Shown: piece by piece, positions 45,613 to 54,022 of the stretch
Numbering within the stretch: the stretch's first letter is position 1
Layout: every line of letters begins with the position of its first letter
DNA from: G963665215 sp963665215
Lineage (GTDB): Bacteria; Chloroflexota; Dehalococcoidia; Lucifugimonadales; CAUZJF01
Direction: 5' to 3'
NCBI GenBank assembly: GCA_963665215.2
Contig: CAXXWW010000011.1
Location: 135,005 to 199,004 of the forward strand
Length of the DNA: 64,000 nucleotides
Translations under genes and position numbers: made by a program
Notes under the pieces: model-generated
Seen by the model: only the letters and a program-made list of their open reading frames with translations
Told to the model about the DNA's origin: nothing
Databases searched by the model: none

Positions 45613-47173
45613 ATGGAACAGGAATCCTTCGACATCGCCTCGCTGGAAAGGTTCCGAGCCGACCTCGTTGCGTCAGGATTCGAGCCCGTCCCTAGCACTG
45701 AACGCCGCGTGTGGCGAGGCCCCATCCACCCCGCGTTTGACGGACTCACAGATGCGCGCACTATGGAGATAGTCTTCGACCCCGGGTGGCCGTATCGGCC
45801 CCCGCGTGTCTACGTGCAGGGTCTCAATACCAACCACTCCACGTTAAACGGCTTCGTCTGCCTTTGGCGGGAGGGCGACGCAAGTCTGCAATGGGAAACA
45901 GTAGGTGGCTTATTCGACCGTATTGAAGACTGGTGTGAGCGCGCTAGGAACGGCTGGCAGGAAGATGATCTGCCATTTGACGCCTACTTGAACTTCAAGA
46001 AGAAGTGGCCGCTGATGGCGACGTTCGATTTTGAGTCGTTGCTGACGAGCATCGGTAGCTGGGGAGACATGAATGGAGTCCTGGCGAACCCGAACTTGCT
46101 GAGTCTTCGGCCAGGACCAGCAACTGGACCTCGAGACCTCCGTGGACTCTGGTTTCGGGTCGGCCAGCTTCTGGCACCTCCGCCGCGCAATCTCTCCGAG
46201 CTGCCGCAACATCTCAAGAGGTCGCAGCGGAAAGGCTTGGAGAAAGCGCTCTCGCGGCGTCGCTCGACCGGAGGCCCGCAGACACTTGGCGGTGTGGACG
46301 TCATTCTATTCGCCTGGCAAAGGCGGGAGCGGACGGACCTGCTCATTTTGGCTCTAGCCGGAACAGGAGACGACATGGACGCAGCAGCACTGGTGGCAGA
46401 ACCTAATGACGAGCGAACCCTCAGGCTCCGAGCTGGACCGGACGCGGACTTACTCGGAGGGCGCAGGGTTGTCTTGTTTGGGGTCGGCGCGTTGGGCGGG
46501 CATGTAGCTTTAACGCTTGCCGAGAGCGGCATCGAACACTTGAGAATTGTGGATAGTGACCTCCTGTCCCCGGGGAACGTCGTTCGACATGTCGCGGGCC
46601 ATGATCAGGTTGGAGGTCGGAAAGCGAGCGCTGTACAGAGCGTCATAAGAGACCACGCACCATGGACTGAGGTGGACTCCATAGCGACGTCCGTGAACCC
46701 GGGAGGCCGCCAAGAGATCGCCCAGCTCGTTGAAGACGTCGACGTCGTAATTGACGCCTCCGGCAACGATGCATTTGTGTATCCCGTCGCCCAGGTCGCG
46801 GAAGAGCTTGGCACAGCCTCTCGTCTCTGGTGCGCTGCTTCGAGGTGGTTTCATTGGCCGGGTTCAGCGGAAGGCACTGGAATCCGACGCTCCAATTGAT
46901 GACCGGCCTGACTCTTCCGATTACCCGGTTGTTCCGCGTGGCGACCCCAGTTTCGATCTTGCTGAGCCCGATCTCGGTTGCTCTGCGCCTGTAAACAACG
47001 CCCCGCCCTCCTCTGTTCTAGCGTGTGCGTCACTGATTGCCCAAGCCGCAATCGACGTCCTGACAGGGCGATTCGAATTTGAGGACGAGGCCATTGATGT
47101 CTACAGGCCTCTACTGGAGCCACCGTTCGATCGAGTTGGACGTTATCGACGCCCAGTCCTGAAGCCAACGTAG
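45613..47173 (+). pseudogene. cap2: CBASS Cap2-like E2-E1 fusion, frameshifted
   Basis: The N terminus is an E2-like domain with catalytic Cys83 in LNGFVCLWREG. A linker leads to an E1/ThiF domain from about residue 280: GGRRVVLFGVGALGGHVALT, RIVDSDLLSPGNVVRHVAGH and VDVVIDASGNDAF. After AEELGT the first frame goes wrong and ends at 46899, while the E1 continues in another frame: PLVSGALLRGGFIGRVQR, LAEPDLGCSAPVNNAPPSSV and AAIDVLTGRFEFEDEAIDVY. One extra base near 46815-46830 accounts for it. The intact enzyme would be about 520 residues and would prime the CD-NTase by conjugation. Confidence 0.85.
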
Positions 47174-47247
47174 CCGGTCAGTTACTTCCGACTGCGTAAC
47201 GGTTTTCCAGTCCACCGGTGGCGAGCACCGATGCTTGGAGGAGTTCC

Positions 47248-48249
47248 GTGAGCAATACAGGGGGAGAGCATACGATTGAAGTTCCGGGGGTACCTGTTAA
47301 GTTGCAATCCCTTGCAAAGAGGGACATCGGCATGCTGGTGAAGGCAGTAGCAGGAGCCGCTAAAGCACAGGGGCTACCGTTCCTCCTCGATAGGGTCCGT
47401 GTAACCGATTGCTTTGAAGATGATGTGAACCGGTTGGTTGATGAGCGATCAGGTCATGCAGCATATGTCGCTGCCCGAAGGAATGCGCACGCAATTGGTA
47501 AGACCCTTTGGACCCGCTCCCAGCAAGGAGAGCTGAGCTTTGCAGTAATCATTGATGCGAAACAGATAGGTTCGTGGGGACTTGATAATCCGCGGTGTTT
47601 GACCACAGTGCTCCACGAGATGATCCACGTGCTCTACGAGGAGCGCCACCTGCATAGGCTGGGAGAGGAAGAATACGTTGCCGATCCTGACACTAGGGAG
47701 CGATTGCTGGACGCCTGTGCCACGTTGCTTCTGGATGAGTTTGATGTGGACCGCCGTGTAGACGCTTTGGTGGGAGTGCTAGCTAAGAAGGAGGACGGAC
47801 AGCCGTGGTCTCTAGCTGAGATGGATGAGGCTCAGGGCGTAGATTGGGTGCAGGGGCTGCTGGACGGGCTTCAGGAGATGCCAGGGTTCATAGAAGAAAA
47901 GGTGTCGCGGTTTCGGACGAGGCAAATGGGAATCGACGACCTCTCCATCGCGGTTATTCCCTACTTGAAAGACTTGCTTAAACTGTTGAGCCATACCGCT
48001 TCGAGGTACATGGGTACCGAGCGTTGGCCAAACATTGTAGAGCAGATCAAGAGGACGGACGCTGCTCACCGTTTCTTTAAGGGACACATAGATACAATCC
48101 TAATGCAGCTCGATGATCCTGAGTTGCCATTCCAAGAGTCCGTTCAGATCACTGCGCACGCCGTAGAAGGGATTTTCCGCAACTGTGGCCTAAGCTTTCA
48201 GACAGTTCCTGAAGGGGTTTACATTTCCGTCAACGCACCGTCGTGGTAG
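47248..48249 (+). CDS. HExxH metallopeptidase-like protein of the CBASS operon
   Basis: The start is the GTG at 47248, with GGAGGAG 4 bases upstream, giving 333 residues; an earlier GTG at 47218 lacks this. LTTVLHEMIHVLYEERHLHR carries an HExxH zinc motif (123-127). The second half is helical and has no further recognisable motif. It follows Cap2 by 74 bases in the same direction. In canonical type II CBASS this position is taken by Cap3, a JAB protease that reverses Cap2 conjugation. A JAB signature is absent here, so this zincin-like protein may replace it or act as an effector. That role is inferred from position only. Confidence 0.6.
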   Translation: MSNTGGEHTIEVPGVPVKLQSLAKRDIGMLVKAVAGAAKAQGLPFLLDRVRVTDCFEDDVNRLVDERSGHAAYVAARRNAHAIGKTLWTRSQQGELSFAVIIDAKQIGSWGLDNPRCLTTVLHEMIHVLYEERHLHRLGEEEYVADPDTRERLLDACATLLLDEFDVDRRVDALVGVLAKKEDGQPWSLAEMDEAQGVDWVQGLLDGLQEMPGFIEEKVSRFRTRQMGIDDLSIAVIPYLKDLLKLLSHTASRYMGTERWPNIVEQIKRTDAAHRFFKGHIDTILMQLDDPELPFQESVQITAHAVEGIFRNCGLSFQTVPEGVYISVNAPSW

Positions 48250-48880
48250 TTGGCGGTCCCTGCGGGATTGAGGCAGATAAAGAGAATGCGGGGCCTTGGT
48301 CGATGCCTAGACTGTCCATCCGGGGCAGCGACATCGCCCAACCGGTGAAGTGGCTACCATTGGGTTGGGTATGGAATTTCCAGCGATGGAGGGCACTGCC
48401 CTTCTGACCGCTCAGACATGTCAGGGTTGTAGGACAGAGATCCTTGGAGGCCTTATAGGCTACCCAGCCACAATTCGAAGACGGTTCTGTCTACCGTATA
48501 CGTTGGTGGGCCTGCACGTATCGAATTGCGAACTTTTCGCTGGGAGGTCCAGATATAGGGAAAGGGCCAGCCGACCCCGGTTAGCCCCCTACGAGCCTCC
48601 GGCCCACCGGGTTGGAGGCTCGTCCACTCTGTCAAGGGCGGTCCCGTCTCTCCAACAGCGGACGGCGAAGACACCCCCTATTTTCGACGCTGTGCCCCTG
48701 CAAAGACAAGACCGGACGTGGCTGTTTCGCCAGAGCATTGGCCAAGGCCCTCCCGGTCAGCAGACGCCGCCCAAGTCTGTCGAGAGGGACGGTTGCGGTC
48801 GGCGCAGGGGGCTGTCCTTCACGTCGGCCCTAGCGCTAACGCCCCCCGATTTTTGCTTTGGATAGGCCGGGGGCTGGGTC
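48250..48880. other. intergenic region after the CBASS operon
   Basis: No convincing gene is seen in these 630 bases. An inverted repeat, CGAGCCTCC with GGAGGCTCG about 11 bases apart, lies near 48592-48622 and may end the CBASS transcript, although no T-run follows. Confidence 0.35.
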
Positions 48881-49084
48881 ATGACTCTACTCAGACGCCG
48901 CATTCTTGTTTCCCTGGCCCTCACGAGGGCCGCCCTCATCGCCGCCCTTCTGGTCATACCCTGGGCGGTCAACGCCCAGAGCGAACCCACCGTACCGAGC
49001 AACGTCACCGCCCGGCCAGTTGACGGCGGCGTACTCCTTACCTGGGACGCCCCCACCGAGGACGCCGGGTCGGTTCACCGGCTC
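48881..49084 (+). pseudogene. truncated fibronectin type III secreted protein
   Basis: This frame of about 68 residues has a signal peptide (RAALIAALLVIPWAVNAQSE) and the first half of a fibronectin III domain (TVPSNVTARPVDGGVLLTWD, APTEDAGSV). It breaks off at about 49084, where sequence of a DNA methylase on the other strand begins. The ATG follows GGGGGCTGG, a weak ribosome site. Only the 5' end of a larger gene survives. Confidence 0.6.
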
Positions 49085-49198
49085 TAGTGGGTCGATGTAG
49101 ATGCCCTTGACGCGGTGCGCGTAGCATGGCAACAGGGCCTTCGGCGCGTCAAGGTTGTCCCCGTGTATGATCAGGTTATCATCCTCACCTGATGACCG
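49085..49198 (-). pseudogene. fragment of a Type III-like (Mod) adenine methyltransferase
   Basis: The minus strand reads DDNLIIHGDNLDAPKALLPC, YAHRVKGIYIDP. This matches the N-terminal substrate segment of Mod-type DNA methylases, where IYIDPPYNTG normally follows. It is cut right after the first Pro, at the junction with the fibronectin fragment. Nothing else of the gene remains. Confidence 0.65.
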
Positions 49199-49203
49199 AC
49201 CCC

Positions 49204-50733
49204 TCAACCCCCCGGACTCATCGCCCGCCGCCTTCGTATCATGATGAAGCCAGCGCCCCCCAAGACCGCGAGGCCCACGACTAGAGAGGCCGACATGACG
49301 ACTATACTGTTCGCTCTCTGGCCGGTTCCAGCGACGGCCGTGTGTTCAGTAGGGAGATCGGAGGACAGAGCGCTACTGTTGTCAACTCCAGCCGATGGTC
49401 GCTGCCCAGGCTCGACGTTCCACCGAGATGGAGGAGTGAAAACCTCCTCGACGATTAACCCCACAGCGTCTACAGGTATCGACAACTGGCTCAACAGCTG
49501 AGGCAAAGCTGCGGCGGTCCCTGGCACATCCAGGGTTTGCAGATGGATGATTGTGCGCCACTCCGGTCTATTGTCGTGCGCTTCCTGAATGTCATTGAGA
49601 GGCCAAACGACCGCAGGTTCCCCGGCGTATCGGTTGATGTTGTATCCGAGCTGCGCCGAGGTTATCCCCAAGGTATTCCCAGAGCTGCGCGCGAACCTAT
49701 CGAGTATTATCGACCAGCGCCATAGCTCCTCGTAGTCGTGATTTACTGGAATGATCTCTACGTTGTCTTCATTGAGCCCGCGTTTCTTCGACTGAATCAC
49801 CGCACTCTTTGCGGTTGCTATCTGTGAATCATCCCCGTTCGGTATCTTCACTTGAACGTATGCTTTGTCCGTCGATTGCCAACCTGCAATGCGGATGTCG
49901 GGATTCCTCTCCCACTTTAGACAGGAATCATAAGTGCCGTTGCCACCCATGATCTCGCCGCAGTTCCCCCTCAGCACCGGAAAGTTGGTGACATCTACGT
50001 CCGAAATGTCGAAACCATCGCTCCCAGGATCCTGACCTGCCCCCCCCGCACCGCCGGCGCCCCCCGGCCACAACTCTCGAAAAGCTTGATTCTCTCGTAA
50101 AAAGTCTGTGTAGGTTGAATTAGAACAAACGTACCCACACCTGGGTACAATATACAGTCTCTGTTCCGCACACTACCCCAACATACGGTAGCGCGCAGAT
50201 GTGCTAAATCGCTGGAACTTCCTCAAAACGGGTTTTTAACGAGGGAATCAAGCTTGCCACCCTCCATAGGACCGCCTCGCTTCGGCACGCCCCGGTAAGA
50301 GCTGGATGTCTTGATAGACTGACGACTCTGGAAGCATGTACCCTTTGCCAATTGACAGAACTCCACTACCGCACCCGTAAGGTTCTAGAACGCATTCGTG
50401 CTCACCGGTTCGCCGAGCCTCTTCCTGAGCTGTCCGCCGCATGTAGTCCAGAGCGTCATTTCCTACACGGTCGTCCTGTGTCAGAAAGATGAACAACCCC
50501 CTGGCTACGCCGTAGATTGCGTCGACCTCGATTATCCTTGCGTTGTGAGCCTCCTCCAGAACATGACAGTGGAGCGGGTCAGTCGACAGTGCGCCCCCAA
50601 AGCAGTCGTCGACCGGGTCGTCCGCGTACACAGGCGATTGAAGTCCGAGAGCCAAAACGAACAACAGTGTGGCCAGGGCAGCGATCGACAGCCTTACCGA
50701 CACCTGCGTTTTAGTTAAGGACTGATGTCTCAT
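49204..50733 (-). pseudogene. secreted protein with C-terminal membrane anchor, split by a MITE
   Basis: The start is the ATG at 50733, 7 bases after AGGAGG. A signal peptide (LSIAALATLLFVLALGLQSP VYA) opens the protein. The first part ends WQA-stop inside the MITE. The second part resumes FRELWPGGAGGAGGAGQDPG and ends with a membrane helix (VVMSASLVVGLAVLGGAGFI) and basic tail. Removing the 162-bp MITE and one AAGCTT joins WQAFRELWPGG in frame, 453 residues from this start. I recognise no domain. It lies in a leftward series of exported-protein genes. Confidence 0.75.
50088..50249 (-). mobile_element. MITE, copy 2
   Basis: This 162-bp element is nearly identical to the one at 43551 and in the opposite orientation. 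Its ends are GATTCTCTCGTAAAAA and GATTCCCTCGTTAAAAA read inward, flanked by AAGCTT on both sides (50082-50087 and 50250-50255), a 6-bp match. Confidence 0.85.
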
Positions 50734-52038
50734 ATAATATCCTCCTGCTTCTGGCACTATCGAGACTGAAGCAGCCAGAAAACCCTAATCAGTAGCTCCG
50801 AACCGCCACTGCCTCTCATTGCGCTTCAGCCTTCGCTATTTCCATGTCCAGAGGAACCTCAAGCGGGACATGCGTCGGTCCTACCGGTAACTGGCGCAGA
50901 CCAGAATCCCCACTCCGCGTCGTAGGGCGTGCCGTCGCCGTAAGCCCGCACGACAAACTCGTACGTCGTATTGCAGGAAAGGGGACTGAGGGAGGCTGGC
51001 GAGGAAACGACAGAGTTCGTGGCGTCAATCCAAGAATCTGTCCCCGTTGCCCTGTATTCAAACTCGTAGCCTGTCGTATTGGACACTGTGTTCCAAGCGA
51101 GGGTTACGCTGTTCGTACTGGTAGCAGTCACTCTCAGGTTTTGTGGTGCAGGTGGCAGATGGAGCGTGGTGCCTCCGTCAGAGCCGTAATCACTGCAATG
51201 GCCATCCGCAACGGTTTCGTCAGCCTCAAAGGCGCACAGCCGAACCCGGACGGAAAACTCGCCATTCTGCTGTGCGACCGGAATGTTTGCCACGTCGAAG
51301 CGCGCAACCGGGCCAGGCGTATCGTCGGTGACCTCCCGAGAAACCTCCTGCTTATAGACAGAGCCGAAGGTATCGGTAACCTGCGATGTGACCGTTCCGA
51401 CCTTCCGATACAGGACGGCCTCGTAGGCTAATCCTGGCCCATGGCCGAAGTCCTTCATATCGAAGGTAGCGACGATTGTCCTGCCTGCTTCGTCCATCTC
51501 AAGACCTTCGTCGAAATCGTCATTGAGTGCTGGGAGAGGTCTGATTTCGTCCAAGAGCCAATCATAATCCTGGAGCAGTGACTCAGTATATATCCGCTCA
51601 ATGGGTATGAATAAACCTTCGTCAGCTGCTCCAGCGTAGTGAACTCCTACGAGAAGAACCTCTCTCACCGCACCCACGCTGCCAGTCTTCTCAACAAAGA
51701 CTGGTGAGCCGCTATCGCCACCTTCAGATTGATACAAAGTCCAAACTAGGCATTCGATAAAGAAGTCGTCACCCGGATCGTTCGGGTCCCTGTCTCGGTC
51801 ATTGTCACCCGTGCCCAGAGGGTTGCCGGGGCAGGTTCGGTCGGGGTCAGCGAATACCTTGATAGTTCCCGATGTCCAACCGGTAGTTCTGCCAACCTTG
51901 TGCACAGTGTCGTGAGAGTCAGGAGGCCTGGCGCCAACGATCCTGAACTGATTCGAGGAATGTTCGTCGAAGTGCTGGATCGAAAGTCCATCCGCCTGAT
52001 TCAATAAGTTCTTCACTGCGGGTCTAAAGATGCGACTG

Positions 52039-53406
52039 GAGGTTACGTCAATAGGTGTGTAAACGACATCAGGCGGCGACCTTCTCAGCCGTTGATTCAA
52101 TGGCGATTCCATCCGCATACTGTGCACCGAGATAGACGTCTTCGATCAACTCAGGGGCCTTCAGACGCCTGAAGCGCTGTTCGGCGACCATCAACATTTT
52201 CCAGATCACCGCTATCGCCCGATCGACCCTCTTGTAGCGCTTGGCGGCATCGGTCCGAAGCCTGAGGGCCGCGAAGGGTGATTCTACCGGGTTCGTCGTG
52301 CGAAGGTGCCCCCAGTGCTCCTTTGGGAAGTCATAGAAGGTGACCATGCGGTCCCAGTCCCGCTCCAAGGCCTCTGAGGCCGCCTCGTAGGAATGGTCGC
52401 CGCACCACCTGGTGAACACCGTCCTGAGCCGCTCAGCCTCTGTCCGAGTCGGCGCGTAGGGGATAGTACGCAGCATGAGCTTGGCCTGGTCCTGTCGTCG
52501 CTTTGGAAGCTTGGCGAGCACGTTTACGATCTTGTGGTTCCAGCAGCGTTGCTCTGCCGCCTGCGGATAGACGTTGCGCAGAGCTCCCCAGATGCCCAGG
52601 TGTCCGTCTCCAACCACCAGCCTCGGGCAGCTCAAGCCCCGGCGCTTGATGTCCCTGAGCACCTCGGACCAGTTCTCTGTGGACTCCCTGTATCCGGGAA
52701 CAGCGCTCACCACCACCTTGCTCCCGTCGCTCAGGGCCGCCATTACCACCAGTACCGCCGCCTTCTCCTTCTCAAGACCAGCCTTGACGTAGACTCCATC
52801 CACCCACATGTAGACCACTTCCAGGTCATCGAGGGGCCGGCTGCGCCATTGGGCAAGCTCATCGTTCCACTTATCCTTCAACCGGGCCACCGTGCTCGCC
52901 GATACCGGTGCGTCCTCTCCCAGCAGCCCCCGCAAAGCCAGATCGAAGTCGCCTTCGGATAGACCGTGCAGGTACAGCTCGGGGATCAACTCAGCAACCT
53001 TCCTGGTCCTGTTGACGAACAGCGGCAGCAGCCGGCTCTCGAACTGCTCCTCGGTATCGCGGACTCGCGGCCGCCTCAGCTGTATCGTTCCCGAACTCAG
53101 CGTAAGCCTCCGGGCTCTGCCGTATCCGTTCCGATAGCCGGTATCTGAGTCCGAGTCGGATCTGAGCGCCGACTTCGCCCTTCCCAGAAACGCCGTCACC
53201 TCCTCCTCCAGCAACTCCTGGATCAGCCTCTGGACCTGGCTTCGCACCCAATCCTCCAACTGCTCCCACTCCGGCCTTGACTCCGACCTGCTCTCAGTGC
53301 TTTCCTTCCTCATGGGCGGTCTATCTCCTCTCTTGGGCCTCGAGCCCGTGTTGTTCAGAGAGAGGGTACACCGCCTGACTGTTTACACACTTTTTGAAGA
53401 TACCTC
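52039..53406 (-). mobile_element. IS256-family element, copy B
   Basis: This 1368-bp element with complete ends is flanked by an exact 8-bp duplication, TGCGACTG (52031-52038 and 53407-53414). It is the only one of the four copies with this mark of simple insertion, so it fixes the target-duplication length for the family here. Confidence 0.97.
52069..53313 (-). CDS. IS256-family transposase (intact)
   Basis: This 414-residue protein is identical to copy A apart from two substitutions seen (TAFLGRAK for TGFLGRAK, and KRRQDQ for KRQQDQ). D172, D236 and E344 are all present. Since its element shows a clean insertion, this is the best candidate for the active copy. Confidence 0.95.
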   Translation of the reverse strand: MRKESTESRSESRPEWEQLEDWVRSQVQRLIQELLEEEVTAFLGRAKSALRSDSDSDTGYRNGYGRARRLTLSSGTIQLRRPRVRDTEEQFESRLLPLFVNRTRKVAELIPELYLHGLSEGDFDLALRGLLGEDAPVSASTVARLKDKWNDELAQWRSRPLDDLEVVYMWVDGVYVKAGLEKEKAAVLVVMAALSDGSKVVVSAVPGYRESTENWSEVLRDIKRRGLSCPRLVVGDGHLGIWGALRNVYPQAAEQRCWNHKIVNVLAKLPKRRQDQAKLMLRTIPYAPTRTEAERLRTVFTRWCGDHSYEAASEALERDWDRMVTFYDFPKEHWGHLRTTNPVESPFAALRLRTDAAKRYKRVDRAIAVIWKMLMVAEQRFRRLKAPELIEDVYLGAQYADGIAIESTAEKVAA

Positions 53407-54022
53407 TGCGACTGGCGGCAACGGGGCTACGTCCGGTGGCGTATGCTTGGTCTCCCTTATGGCAGTTGTCCGGCGTTTCTGTGTTACTGTCTCCGTTAAG
53501 TATGGCGCACGTCATATTTGCAGGCAGCAATGCGTCCAACGTAGTGCCTAGCTCTACGTCTAATGAAGGAGAGGCTGCGCCGTAAAACAAGGGCTCTTGA
53601 ACCTGATCGAGGATATCGGCATCTGACCGAGACATGGAACTGACAGCAGGGCTTTCGACACTCATCGGAGGCGACGTCCCAGCGCCATAGCCACTGCCAT
53701 CGACAGCTTGCGTTGCAACTGCTGAAGCGCCAGACGCGCCGCTATCGGATTCACCACAGGCCGAAGCGAGGAGCACCAGACAGGTTGAAAACGCCAACAA
53801 TACCGATATTGCTCGGCCCGACAGTAGTTTCTGAGCCTTGCTCATCATTGCGTGCCTTCCTCCCCTTGCAACCATCGTCAACACAGGAGGGGGACCAAAG
53901 ACAAGCGCGACTAAAGCTAGGATCTACCAAGGTCCCGCAGGTCCGGTGCAATAGCTTAGTCCCTGGCACGCAATCATGGCGAGAGCATGGGAGTTGTGCG
54001 ACTCTCGCAGAGTCTTGTTCGG

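Larger units (their letters stand above)
50859..53848 (-). pseudogene. trypsin-like protease lipoprotein with fibronectin domain, split by IS256
   Basis: The start is the ATG at 53848 after GGGGAGGAAGG. A lipoprotein signal ends LLASAC-G. Removing the 1368-bp IS256 and one TGCGACTG copy joins AASRIFRPAVKN in frame, 537 residues. Protease-like features are HKVGRTTGWTSGTIKVF and SEGGDSGSPVFVEKTG, with the presumed catalytic Ser in GDSGSP. A fibronectin III domain (PQNLRVTATSTNSVTLAWNT) closes the protein. I cannot find the usual SNNHV segment that carries the catalytic His, so it may have been inactive before the insertion. Confidence 0.75.

Noticed and set aside
48350..48865. 171-residue frame after the CBASS operon
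   Set aside because: No ribosome site, Pro/Arg/Ser-rich composition and no recognisable motif; more likely a chance frame in GC-rich DNA.
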